From positions 1 through 45,149 of the forward strand of contig NZ_JAXCLW010000015.1 in NCBI RefSeq assembly GCF_034044715.1: a stretch of 45,149 nucleotides of DNA, written 5' to 3'. Under the pieces are notes generated by a model. That model made no database searches and was not told the DNA's origin. It saw nothing but the letters and a program-made list of their open reading frames with translations. How positions within the stretch are numbered: position 1 is the stretch's first letter; every line of letters starts with the position of its first letter. This DNA is from Dongia_B soli. GTDB lineage: Bacteria > Pseudomonadota > Alphaproteobacteria > Dongiales > Dongiaceae. This document shows positions 8,240 to 15,851 of this stretch, piece by piece. A program made the translations under genes and the position numbers.

Positions 8240-8812
8240 ATGGCACGTGCAGCAAAATCGGAACGTCGCGATCGGGAGCAGCGGGAACGCGCTCAGGAAG
8301 TCGAGCTGATCGAAAAGCTCGTCGGCATCAATCGCGTCGCGAAGGTTGTTAAGGGCGGTAAGCGCTTTGGCTTCGCCGCGATCGTCGTTGTCGGCGACGG
8401 CAAAGGCCGCGTCGGTCATGGTACCGGCAAGGCGCGCGAAGTTCCCGAAGCGATCCGCAAGGCGACGGAACATGCGAAGCGGTCGATGATCCGCGTTCCG
8501 CTCCGCGAGGGTCGGACGCTGCATCATGACGTGAACGGCCACTATGGCGCCGGTCGCGTGGTGATGCGGGCAGCGGATGCCGGTACCGGTATTATCGCCG
8601 GCGGTCCGGTCCGCGCGATCTTCGAAGCGCTCGGCGTTCATGACGTCGTCGCCAAGTCGGTCGGGACCTCGAACCCGCACAACATGATCAAGGCGGCGAT
8701 GGACGCCCTGTCGCAGTGCAGCTCGCCCCGTTCGGTGGCGGCGCGCCGTGGCAAGAAAGTGGGCGAGGTTTTCGGTAGCCGTAAGGGTGCCGAAGCCGAG
8801 ATCCGCGAATAA
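8240..8812 (+). CDS. rpsE: 30S ribosomal protein S5
   Basis: S5 (190 aa) lines the mRNA entry tunnel and contributes to decoding fidelity. It has the double-stranded-RNA-binding-like N-terminal domain (KVVKGGKRFGFAAIVVVG) and the C-terminal ribosomal S5 fold (GTGIIAGGPVRAIFEALGV). The loop GKRFGFAA is where spectinomycin resistance changes occur in other bacteria, and no such change is seen here. The start at 8240 follows AAGGATTG. Confidence 0.97.
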   Translation: MARAAKSERRDREQRERAQEVELIEKLVGINRVAKVVKGGKRFGFAAIVVVGDGKGRVGHGTGKAREVPEAIRKATEHAKRSMIRVPLREGRTLHHDVNGHYGAGRVVMRAADAGTGIIAGGPVRAIFEALGVHDVVAKSVGTSNPHNMIKAAMDALSQCSSPRSVAARRGKKVGEVFGSRKGAEAEIRE

Positions 8813-8824
8813 GGCAGGTGAATG

Positions 8825-9007
8825 ATGGCAAAGCTGAAGATCACCCAGGTCGGTAGCCCGATCGGGCGTCCGAAGGAGCAGGAAGCGACGTTGATCGGCC
8901 TCGGCCTCAACAAGATGAACCGCAGCCGCGAGGTCGAGGATACGCCGTCGATCCGCGGCATGTTGCGAGCGGTACAGCACCTGGTCCGCGTCGAAGCGGC
9001 GAAGTAA
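8825..9007 (+). CDS. rpmD: 50S ribosomal protein L30
   Basis: L30 (60 aa) is a small 50S protein. The N-terminal segment KLKITQVGSPIGRP and the motif LGLNKMNRSREVEDTP identify it. Two ATGs occur in tandem (8822 and 8825). The second is at a better distance from the GGCAGG site at 8813-8818, but both are possible and differ by one methionine. It lies between rpsE and rplO, as usual. Confidence 0.93.
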   Translation: MAKLKITQVGSPIGRPKEQEATLIGLGLNKMNRSREVEDTPSIRGMLRAVQHLVRVEAAK

Positions 9008-9063
9008 TCAGGGTTGGGCGGCGCGGGAGACCGAAGCCGCCCATCGAATAGGGAAATGAGATC

Positions 9064-9555
9064 ATGAAACTCAACCAGCTCTCTGACAATCAGGGCGCCC
9101 GCAAGAGCCGCATTCGCGTCGGCCGCGGTATCGGCTCCGGCAAGGGCAAGACCGGCGGGCGAGGCGGCAAGGGCCAGACGGCTCGTTCCGGCGTGGCGAT
9201 CAACGGTTTCGAAGGCGGCCAGATGCCGCTGTTCCGCCGCCTGCCGAAGAAGGGCTTCAACAACATTTTCCGCCAGGATTTCGTGGTGGTGAATGTCGGC
9301 ACCCTGCAGCAGGCGATCGAGGACAAGCGCTTGGATGCCGGCAAGACGGTGACGGCGCAGGTGCTGAAGGAAGCCGGTATTATCAACCGCGTGCTCGACG
9401 GCATCCGCCTCTTGAACAAAGGCAATCTTAAGAGCAAGTTAACCATTGAAGTTGCCGGTGCTTCCAAGGCCGCTATCGAAGCGGTCGAGAAGGCGGGCGG
9501 TTCGGTGGTCGTCAAGGCGCCCAAGGTGCCTGCCGAGAAGGCCGCCAAGGCTTAA
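9064..9555 (+). CDS. rplO: 50S ribosomal protein L15
   Basis: L15 (163 aa) is a late-assembly 50S protein. The glycine-rich N-terminal extension (RVGRGIGSGKGKTGGRGGKG) and the NGFEGGQMPLFRRLPKKGF segment are diagnostic. The C-terminus carries an Ala/Lys-rich tail, common in alphaproteobacteria. The start at 9064 follows a 56-base gap after rpmD, the longest in the spc block, which holds no obvious promoter. secY follows 30 bases later. Confidence 0.97.
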   Translation: MKLNQLSDNQGARKSRIRVGRGIGSGKGKTGGRGGKGQTARSGVAINGFEGGQMPLFRRLPKKGFNNIFRQDFVVVNVGTLQQAIEDKRLDAGKTVTAQVLKEAGIINRVLDGIRLLNKGNLKSKLTIEVAGASKAAIEAVEKAGGSVVVKAPKVPAEKAAKA

Positions 9556-9585
9556 TATTGCGTAACCGAAGGGAACAGAACGGTC

Positions 9586-10953
9586 ATGGCCTCGGCGGCT
9601 GAACAGCTTGCGGCGAATATCAATTTCGGCGCTTTCGCCAAAGCGACCGAGCTCAAGAATCGTATCTGGTTCACTTTAGGTGCGCTCGTCGTTGCCCGCA
9701 TCGGGGCCTATATCCCCCTGCCGGGCATCGACGCGCAGGCATTTGCAGCCTTCTTCGCCCAGCATTCCGGCGGGGTGCTCGGCATGGTCGATATGTTCGC
9801 CGGCGGCGCCATCAGCCGCATGACGATCTTCGCCCTCGGCATCATGCCGTATATCTCGGCCTCCATTATCATCCAGCTTCTGACATCGGTTTCGCCGCAA
9901 TTGGAAGCGCTGAAGAAGGAGGGCGAGAGCGGCCGCAAGAAGATCAATCAATATACCCGCTACGGTACGGTTGCCCTCGGGGTCATCCAGGCCTTTGCCA
10001 TAGCGCGTGGCCTTGCCGCGATGTCCGGCCCGAGTGGCGGTGTCGTGAACAATCCCGATATCTTCTTCTATGTCGCGACGATCAGCAGCCTGGTCTGCGG
10101 TACCATGTTCCTGATGTGGATTGGCGAGCAGATCACCTCGCGCGGTATCGGCAACGGCATCTCGCTGATCATTTTCGCCGGTATTGTTGCGCGCCTGCCG
10201 ACCGCGGTCGGCCAGTTGTTCGAGCAGCTGCGCACCGGGTCGATCAGCCCGATTTTCGTGCTCGCGGTGCTGGTCCTGGCGATTGCTGTCATCACCTTCA
10301 TCGTTTTCTTCGAGCGGGCCCAGCGCCGGGTGGTCATCCAGTATCCGAAGCGCCAGGTCGGCAATAAGATGTATGGTGGCGAGAACTCGCATCTGCCGTT
10401 GAAACTGAACAGCTCCGGCGTGATTCCGCCGATCTTTGCCTCGTCACTGCTGCTCCTGCCGCTGACCGTTGCCGGTTTTTCCGGTAATCCTGCAGCTGCG
10501 GGCGCCGGCGGCTGGTTCGACACGGTCATGCAGGACATCCAGCTCTATGTCGGCCACGGCAAGCCAGCTTACATCGCGCTTTACGTGGCGCTGATTGTCT
10601 TCTTTTCCTTCTTCTATACCGCGATTGTCTTCAATCCCGAGGAGACCGCGGACAATCTGAAGAAGTATGGCGGCTTCGTGCCGGGTATCCGGCCGGGCAA
10701 GAATACGTCTGATTATCTGGACTATGTTCTAACGCGGTTAACGGTGCTCGGCGCAGCTTATCTCTGCTTTGTCTGCGTCCTGCCGGAGATTCTGATCTCG
10801 CAATATGCCATTCCGTTCTATTTCGGCGGTACGAGCTTGCTGATCGTCGTCTCGGTGACCATGGATACGGTCGCGCAGATACATTCGCACCTGTTGGCGC
10901 ATCAGTATGAAGGGCTTATTAAAAAGGCCAAACTGAAAGGACGCCGGGGGTGA
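9586..10953 (+). CDS. secY: Protein translocase subunit SecY
   Basis: SecY (455 aa) is the channel of the Sec translocase in the inner membrane, working with SecE, SecG and SecA. Ten hydrophobic segments are visible. The first follows the N-terminal cytoplasmic part (RIWFTLGALVVARIGAYIP). The plug region with NMFAGG-like sequence (DMFAGGAISRMTIFALGIMP) follows, and the cytoplasmic loop motif FNPEETADNLKKYGGFVPG binds SecA and the ribosome. The stop overlaps the adk start as GTGA (10950-10953), so the two are coupled. Confidence 0.98.
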   Translation: MASAAEQLAANINFGAFAKATELKNRIWFTLGALVVARIGAYIPLPGIDAQAFAAFFAQHSGGVLGMVDMFAGGAISRMTIFALGIMPYISASIIIQLLTSVSPQLEALKKEGESGRKKINQYTRYGTVALGVIQAFAIARGLAAMSGPSGGVVNNPDIFFYVATISSLVCGTMFLMWIGEQITSRGIGNGISLIIFAGIVARLPTAVGQLFEQLRTGSISPIFVLAVLVLAIAVITFIVFFERAQRRVVIQYPKRQVGNKMYGGENSHLPLKLNSSGVIPPIFASSLLLLPLTVAGFSGNPAAAGAGGWFDTVMQDIQLYVGHGKPAYIALYVALIVFFSFFYTAIVFNPEETADNLKKYGGFVPGIRPGKNTSDYLDYVLTRLTVLGAAYLCFVCVLPEILISQYAIPFYFGGTSLLIVVSVTMDTVAQIHSHLLAHQYEGLIKKAKLKGRRG

Positions 10954-11606
10954 AGCTGATACTGCTGGGTCCGCCAGGGGCGGGCAAGGGGACACAGGCC
11001 AAACGTCTGTTCGAAAAACATAAGCTGGTGCAGTTGTCGACCGGTGACATGTTGCGCGCCGAGGTGGCGTCGGGCAGCGAGTTGGGCCAGCAGGCCAAGA
11101 AGGTGATGGAGGCCGGACAGTTGATGCCGGACAACATCATTATCGACATGATTTCGAAGCGTATCGACGCGCCGGATTGCCGTAACGGCTTCGTACTGGA
11201 CGGTTTTCCCCGGACGGAAGGTCAGGCGATCGCGCTTGACGATATGCTGAGCAAGAAGGGTGGCCATATCGACGCGGTGATTGAACTCGCCGTGGACGAG
11301 GGCGCCCTGATCGAACGAGTTTCCGGGCGGTTCGCCTGCGCCAAATGTGGTGCCGGCTACCATGACAAATTTCAACGCCCGAAAAAGGATGGCGTCTGTG
11401 ATGTTTGCGGTGGAACAGAGTTCATCCGCCGCAAGGATGACAATGCTGAAACGGTGAAAGCCAGGCTGGTTGCCTATCGCGAGCAAACCGCCCCGATTCT
11501 CCCCTATTACCGGGCGAAAGGGCTGCTCCAGCAGGTGGATGGCATGGCCGATTTGGATGACGTAACCACGGCAATCGACGCCGTGCTGGCGAAGGTCCGT
11601 AAGTAA
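10950..11606 (+). CDS. adk: Adenylate kinase with zinc-type LID
   Basis: Adenylate kinase (218 aa) interconverts ATP, AMP and ADP in the cytoplasm. The P-loop GPPGAGKGTQ is at residues 8-17 and the AMP-binding DGFPRT at 84-89. The long-form LID domain has four cysteines (Cys130, Cys133, Cys150, Cys153) in a CxxC-x16-CxxC layout that would bind zinc. The GTG start overlaps the secY stop by three bases. Together with SecY it closes the long upstream transcript. The 151 bases after it hold the promoter of the alpha block. Confidence 0.97.
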   Translation: MKLILLGPPGAGKGTQAKRLFEKHKLVQLSTGDMLRAEVASGSELGQQAKKVMEAGQLMPDNIIIDMISKRIDAPDCRNGFVLDGFPRTEGQAIALDDMLSKKGGHIDAVIELAVDEGALIERVSGRFACAKCGAGYHDKFQRPKKDGVCDVCGGTEFIRRKDDNAETVKARLVAYREQTAPILPYYRAKGLLQQVDGMADLDDVTTAIDAVLAKVRK

Positions 11607-11656
11607 CCCATTGGGTTCTTTCGTAAATTTCGTGTCTTTTGAGGCGGGATTGGCGA

Positions 11657-11684
11657 TTGACGGGGGCGCGAATCTGCATATAAT
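11657..11684 (+). promoter_or_regulatory. Promoter of the rpsM-rpsK-rpoA-rplQ block
   Basis: A near-consensus sigma-70-type promoter: TTGACG at 11657-11662 and TATAAT at 11679-11684, separated by 16 bases. It lies in the only sizeable gap between adk and rpsM. Transcription would start near 11691 and give a leader of about 65 bases before rpsM. The leader contains a short GCC-TTCG-GGC hairpin candidate near 11715-11724. Confidence 0.75.
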
Positions 11685-11757
11685 GCGCGCCTCTCGACCA
11701 CCTTGGGTGACCGGGCCTTCGGGCACGCCCAGATCCGTGTAAATGAGGAGACTGACA

Positions 11758-12126
11758 GTGGCGCGTATTGCTGGCGTCAACATTCCGACGCAAAAGCGAG
11801 TAATCATCGCTTTGACCTACATTCACGGCATTGGCCCGGTGAAGGCTAAGGAGATTTGCGGCAAGGTCGGTATTCCGGCCGAACGTCGCGTCAACCAGCT
11901 CTCGGACGCCGATGTCGTCCGCATCCGCGAAGTGATCGACCAGGATTATCGCGTGGAAGGCGATCTTCGTCGTGAAGTTGCCATGAACATCAAACGTTTG
12001 ATGGATCTTGGCTGCTATCGCGGCCTGCGTCACCGTAAGGGCCTGCCGGTCCGCGGTCAGCGCACCCACACCAATGCCCGCACGCGTAAGGGCCCGGCGA
12101 AGGCGATCGCCGGCAAGAAGAAGTAA
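11758..12126 (+). CDS. rpsM: 30S ribosomal protein S13
   Basis: S13 (122 aa) is in the 30S head and forms bridges to the 50S subunit and P-site tRNA. The GTG start at 11758 is set by the GAGGAG site at 11745-11750 and yields the family N-terminus, continuing ARIAGVNIPTQKR. The ATG at 11743 lies on the binding site itself and is rejected. The basic C-terminal tail (RTHTNARTRKGP) is typical. It begins the alpha block under its own promoter. Confidence 0.97.
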   Translation: MARIAGVNIPTQKRVIIALTYIHGIGPVKAKEICGKVGIPAERRVNQLSDADVVRIREVIDQDYRVEGDLRREVAMNIKRLMDLGCYRGLRHRKGLPVRGQRTHTNARTRKGPAKAIAGKKK

Positions 12127-12165
12127 TTCCGGTCGCCGACCGGCCGGTTAAGGAACGGAAAGATA

Positions 12166-12564
12166 ATGGCCAAGGCTCCAGCTAATGCCCAGCGCGTTCG
12201 TCGTCGCGAGCGCAAGAACATCACCTCCGGCATCGCGCATGTGAATGCCAGCTTCAACAACACCATGATCACCATCACGGATGATCAGGGCAACACCGTG
12301 GCTTGGTCTTCGTCCGGTGCCCAGGGCTTTAAGGGCTCGCGCAAGTCGACGCCGTATGCTGCCCAGGTTGCCGCCGACAACGCAGCCAAGAAGGCGGCCG
12401 AGCACGGCGTGAAGATGCTGGAAGTGGAAGTGAAGGGCCCGGGTGCCGGCCGTGAATCGGCGCTGCGTGCGCTGCAGGCCGCGGGGTTCACCATCACGTC
12501 GATCCGTGACGTGACGCCGATCCCGCATAATGGTTGCCGGCCGCCCAAGCGGCGCCGCGTCTAA
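12166..12564 (+). CDS. rpsK: 30S ribosomal protein S11
   Basis: S11 (132 aa, marginally longer than the usual 129) forms part of the 30S platform near the E site. Diagnostic segments are HVNASFNNTMITITD, GFKGSRKSTPYAAQ and the C-terminal PHNGCRPPKRRRV. The ATG at 12166 follows AAGGAACGGA. After the stop comes a perfect nine-base-pair hairpin before rpoA. rpsD, which follows rpsK in enterobacteria, is absent, as is normal in alphaproteobacteria. Confidence 0.97.
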   Translation: MAKAPANAQRVRRRERKNITSGIAHVNASFNNTMITITDDQGNTVAWSSSGAQGFKGSRKSTPYAAQVAADNAAKKAAEHGVKMLEVEVKGPGAGRESALRALQAAGFTITSIRDVTPIPHNGCRPPKRRRV

Positions 12565-12574
12565 GATTGTTTCA

Positions 12575-12598
12575 GCCGGCCCCCTGAGTGGGGCCGGC
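12575..12598 (+). terminator. GC-rich hairpin between rpsK and rpoA
   Basis: A perfect inverted repeat: GCCGGCCCC at 12575-12583 and GGGGCCGGC at 12590-12598, with a six-base loop. It is followed by CCTCTATA rather than a T-run, so it is more likely a partial attenuator or an mRNA-processing or stability element than a full terminator. Its place between ribosomal protein genes and rpoA could lower rpoA expression relative to the genes upstream. Confidence 0.5.
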
Positions 12599-12716
12599 CC
12601 TCTATAGCGGCCATCAGCGGAATTAATCCCGCGATTAGATTAGAAGGTTGGCCGCACGGTTTTCGAGGCGAGAGCGATTGGATGGCTGCTCGCCGTTTTG
12701 CATGAGGAAAGTCGCT

Positions 12717-13730
12717 GTGATTCAGAAGAACTGGACCGAGCTGATCAAGTCGAACAAGAAGATCGACACGAGCGGCGATGGCAAGCGCTTTGCTACGATC
12801 GTCGCCGAACCGCTGGAACGCGGTTTTGCGCTGACCCTGGGCAATGCGTTGCGTCGTGTGCTGCTATCGTCGCTGCAGGGTGCTGCGGTGACCGCCGTTC
12901 ATATCGACGGTGTGCTGCATGAATTCTCGTCGATCCCGGGCGTGCGGGAAGATGTCACCGACATCATCCTGAACATCAAGACGATCGCGCTGCGTATGGG
13001 CGGCGATGGTCCGAAGCGGATGCGTCTCAAGGCCCAGGGCCCGGGCGAAGTGAAGGCTGGCCAGATCGAAACCGGCCATGACATCGAGATCCTCAACCCG
13101 GATCTGGTGATCTGCACCCTCGACCAGGGCGCCAATCTGTCGATGGAGTTCACCGTCGAAAGCGGCAAGGGCTATGTTCCGGCCTCGCAGAACCGTCCGG
13201 AAGATGCGCCGATCGGCCTGATTCCGGTGGATGCGATCTTCAGCCCGGTGCGCAAGGTCTCCTACAAGGTCGATAACAGCCGCGTCGGTCAGGTGACTGA
13301 CTATGACAAGCTGTCGATGCAGATCGAGACCAACGGCGCGATCTCCCCTGAAGATTCCGTGGCGATCGCTGCCCGCATTCTGCAGGACCAGTTGCAGCTA
13401 TTCATCAATTTCGAAGAGCCCTCGGCTGCGACCGAAGAATCCAAGGCCGTGGAGCCGCCGTTCAACAAGAACCTGCTGCGCAAGGTCGACGAGCTGGAGC
13501 TTTCGGTCCGCTCGGCCAATTGTTTGAAGAACGACAACATCGTCTATATCGGCGATCTCGTTCAGAAGACCGAAGCGGAAATGCTCCGCACGCCGAATTT
13601 CGGCCGCAAGTCGCTGAACGAAATCAAGGAAGTGCTGGCGCAGATGGGCCTCCATCTCGGTATGGAAATTCCCAACTGGCCGCCGGAAAATATCGAAGAG
13701 ATGGCGAAGCGGCTCGACGAACCGTATTGA
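12717..13730 (+). CDS. rpoA: RNA polymerase alpha subunit
   Basis: RpoA (337 aa, the usual size) nucleates RNA polymerase assembly and contacts UP elements and activators. The N-terminal dimerisation domain includes FALTLGNALRRVLLSSLQG. The C-terminal domain follows a linker near residue 245 and contains the DNA-contact region LSVRSANCLK and the NFGRKSLNEIKE helix. The GTG at 12717 is chosen because AGGA at 12705-12708 is well spaced. In-frame ATGs at 12648 and 12702 would add residues not seen in the family. Confidence 0.97.
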   Translation: MIQKNWTELIKSNKKIDTSGDGKRFATIVAEPLERGFALTLGNALRRVLLSSLQGAAVTAVHIDGVLHEFSSIPGVREDVTDIILNIKTIALRMGGDGPKRMRLKAQGPGEVKAGQIETGHDIEILNPDLVICTLDQGANLSMEFTVESGKGYVPASQNRPEDAPIGLIPVDAIFSPVRKVSYKVDNSRVGQVTDYDKLSMQIETNGAISPEDSVAIAARILQDQLQLFINFEEPSAATEESKAVEPPFNKNLLRKVDELELSVRSANCLKNDNIVYIGDLVQKTEAEMLRTPNFGRKSLNEIKEVLAQMGLHLGMEIPNWPPENIEEMAKRLDEPY

Positions 13731-13750
13731 GCCGTCTGAGCCGTAGGATT

Positions 13751-13810
13751 GGGCCATGGTGGCCCGTCCTGCCGTACATGGCGCCGATCATTAACTGTCA
13801 GTGATCGGCG
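13751..13810 (+). other. Two hairpins in the rpoA-rplQ spacer
   Basis: The 156-base spacer holds two perfect inverted repeats. The first is GGGCCA at 13751-13756 with TGGCCC at 13760-13765. The second is CGCCGATCA at 13782-13790 with TGATCGGCG at 13802-13810 and an 11-base loop. Neither is followed by a T-run. They may mark transcript processing or attenuation between rpoA and rplQ. The rest of the spacer is featureless apart from the rplQ binding site. Confidence 0.45.
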
Positions 13811-13886
13811 ACCGCGGCGGTGGGAAGTGTAATCGGTTTCGCCCTTGCCGAGGGCAGGCGAGGCCAAGCGAGAGAGGAGATGTCAA

Positions 13887-14318
13887 ATGCGTCACGGAGT
13901 TAGCGGCCGCAAGCTGAATCGGACCAGCAGCCACCGTAAGGCGATGTTCAACAATCTGGCCCATGCCCTGGTAAAGCATGAGCAGATCAAGACGACCCTT
14001 CCCAAGGCGAAGGACCTGCGCCCGATCGTTGAAAAGCTGGTGACGCTAGGCAAGCGGGGCGGCCTGCATGCCCGCCGGCAGATCCTGGCCTCGCTGAAGG
14101 ACGAGAAGATGGCTGAAAAGCTGCTGACCGTTCTTGCCGAGCGTTACAAGAACCGCAATGGCGGCTATACCCGCGTCCTGAAGGCCGGTTTCCGCTATGG
14201 TGATATGGCGCCGATGGCAGTGATCGAGTTCGTCGACCGCGACCCGGCCGCCAAGGGTCAGGATTCTGGCCCGAAGCAGGTTGCTGATGCGGAGGAAGGC
14301 GAAGCCGCCCAGGCTTAA
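13887..14318 (+). CDS. rplQ: 50S ribosomal protein L17
   Basis: L17 (143 aa) lies near the peptide tunnel exit. The N-terminus MRHGVSGRKLNRTSSHRKAM is diagnostic, and the segment RNGGYTRVLKAGFRYGDMAPMAVIE follows. The start ATG at 13887 follows a strong GAGAGGAGA site. The ATG at 13845 would add 14 foreign residues. The Ala/Glu-rich tail after about residue 120 is typical of alphaproteobacteria. It is the last gene of the supercluster and is followed by a terminator. Confidence 0.96.
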   Translation: MRHGVSGRKLNRTSSHRKAMFNNLAHALVKHEQIKTTLPKAKDLRPIVEKLVTLGKRGGLHARRQILASLKDEKMAEKLLTVLAERYKNRNGGYTRVLKAGFRYGDMAPMAVIEFVDRDPAAKGQDSGPKQVADAEEGEAAQA

Positions 14319-14342
14319 GGTCTTTCCGGATCGAGATGATTG

Positions 14343-14368
14343 AAGGGCAGCCGCGAGGCTGCCCTTTT
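14343..14368 (+). terminator. Intrinsic terminator after rplQ
   Basis: A perfect ten-base-pair stem, AAGGGCAGCC at 14343-14352 and GGCTGCCCTT at 14357-14366, with a GCGA tetraloop and T residues immediately after. This is the strongest intrinsic terminator in the first third of the window and marks the end of the ribosomal supercluster. Confidence 0.88.
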
Positions 14369-14396
14369 GCATTCTTCGATCCGACCACCATATCAT
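14367..14396 (+). promoter_or_regulatory. Possible promoter of the DegP-type protease gene
   Basis: TTGCAT at 14367-14372 and TATCAT at 14391-14396 are 18 bases apart and precede the protease gene by about 35 bases. The -35 element would overlap the tail of the rplQ terminator. The match is moderate, and an alternative sigma factor is possible given the usual stress regulation of such proteases. Confidence 0.35.
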
Positions 14397-14431
14397 TAGC
14401 CAAAACAACAATTCTGGAGTTGAGCCGAAAA

Positions 14432-15841
14432 ATGTTCCGCCGCGCACTGTTCCTGCTGATGTTTTCGATGATTGGCAGTTTTGCGCTGACCGGCCCGGGC
14501 AGGGCCGATACGGTCGTTCCATCATCAACCGCGCAGATCGAACTGAGTTTTGCTCCAGTGGTCAAACGCGTGGCGCCATCGGTCGTCAATATCTATACCC
14601 GCAAGGTGGTGCAGGAACAGCTCGTCTCGCCGTTTTTCAACGACCCTTTTTTCCGGCAATTCTTCGGCGATGAGTCCCAGTTCGGCAGGCCGCGCGAGCG
14701 CGTGCAGAATTCGCTTGGTTCCGGTGTGATCCTGCGAGCCGATGGCTTGGTCGTCACCAATAACCACGTCATCAAGGGCGCCGACCAGATCACCGTCGTG
14801 CTTAATGACGGCCGGGAATTCGAGGCGAAGGTGATTGCTGCGGAAGAACAGCTCGATCTTGCGCTGCTGCGGGTGGATACCAAGGGCGAGAAACTCCCGC
14901 CGCTGGAGCTGCGCGATTCCGATGATCTGGAAGTGGGCGATCTGGTGCTGGCGATTGGCAATCCCTTCGGTGTCGGTCAGACTGTGACCAGCGGTATTGT
15001 TTCCGGTCTCGCAAGGACACGGACCGGCATCAATGATTTCGGCTTTTTCATTCAGACCGACGCGGCGATCAATCCCGGGAATTCCGGTGGGGCGCTGGTG
15101 ACGATGGATGGGCGCGTCGTCGGCATCAATACCGCGATTTTCTCGAAGACCGGTGGATCGGTCGGCATCGGCTTCGCCATTCCCAGCAACATGGTGAAGG
15201 CGATGATCAGTGCGGAGGCCAATGGCGGCAAATTCGTGCGGCCATGGATCGGCGCTTCAGGGGAAGAGCTGACCGCGGAAATTGCGAAGAGCCTGGGACT
15301 GCCGAAGCCGGGCGGTGTGGTGATCAAGCAGGTCTATCCCGATGGTCCTGCCGTGCGGGCGGGCATCAAGCCGGGCGACGTGATCACGGCGGTCAATGGC
15401 AAGCCGGTTAACGATCCCGAGGCGCTGCGTTTCCGGCTGGCGACGCTGCAATTGGGCACGCCGGCGACACTTGAGATCATGAGCCGGGGCGAGAGCCGCG
15501 AGGTCAAGATCGACCTGATCGCAGCACCGAAGACACCGGCCCCGGATGAACAGATCATCAAGGGGCGCAACCCGCTATCGGGCGCCGTGGTGGCCAATCT
15601 GTCCCCCGCACTGTCGGAGGAACTGTCGATCGCGCCCTGGAGCGGTGTCGTCGTGACCAAGGTGCGGCGCGGCAGCTTCGCCGACCAATTCAATCTGCAG
15701 CCGGGCGATGTCATCATGAAGCTGAACAATCACAGTATCGATACGGTGGAACAGCTGGTGGAGGCGGTGGCGAAAGAGGCGGACGAATGGCTGATTACCA
15801 TTAATCGTGGTGGCCAAGTGAAGACCTTACGGATCGATTGA
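14432..15841 (+). CDS. degP: DegP/HtrA-type periplasmic serine protease (Do family)
   Basis: A 469-residue secreted serine protease and chaperone for misfolded envelope proteins. The start at 14432 gives a signal peptide (residues 1-25, hydrophobic, ending GPGRA). The upstream in-frame ATG at 14336 lies before the rplQ terminator and is rejected. The trypsin-like domain has the triad His112 (in TNNHVIKG), Asp142 (in LDLALL) and Ser218 (in NPGNSGG). Two PDZ domains follow, at about 255-345 and 375-465, the first marked by GPAVRAGIKPGDVI and the second by FADQFNLQPGDVI. rarA follows after 10 bases. DegQ or MucD would be equally fair family names. Confidence 0.92.
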   Translation: MFRRALFLLMFSMIGSFALTGPGRADTVVPSSTAQIELSFAPVVKRVAPSVVNIYTRKVVQEQLVSPFFNDPFFRQFFGDESQFGRPRERVQNSLGSGVILRADGLVVTNNHVIKGADQITVVLNDGREFEAKVIAAEEQLDLALLRVDTKGEKLPPLELRDSDDLEVGDLVLAIGNPFGVGQTVTSGIVSGLARTRTGINDFGFFIQTDAAINPGNSGGALVTMDGRVVGINTAIFSKTGGSVGIGFAIPSNMVKAMISAEANGGKFVRPWIGASGEELTAEIAKSLGLPKPGGVVIKQVYPDGPAVRAGIKPGDVITAVNGKPVNDPEALRFRLATLQLGTPATLEIMSRGESREVKIDLIAAPKTPAPDEQIIKGRNPLSGAVVANLSPALSEELSIAPWSGVVVTKVRRGSFADQFNLQPGDVIMKLNNHSIDTVEQLVEAVAKEADEWLITINRGGQVKTLRID

Positions 15842-15851
15842 CGGAGGGTAT

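Noticed and set aside
6558..8255. 565-codon antisense open frame over rpsN to rplR
   Set aside because: Fully shadowed by five ribosomal protein genes, with no ribosome-binding site and no recognisable domain.
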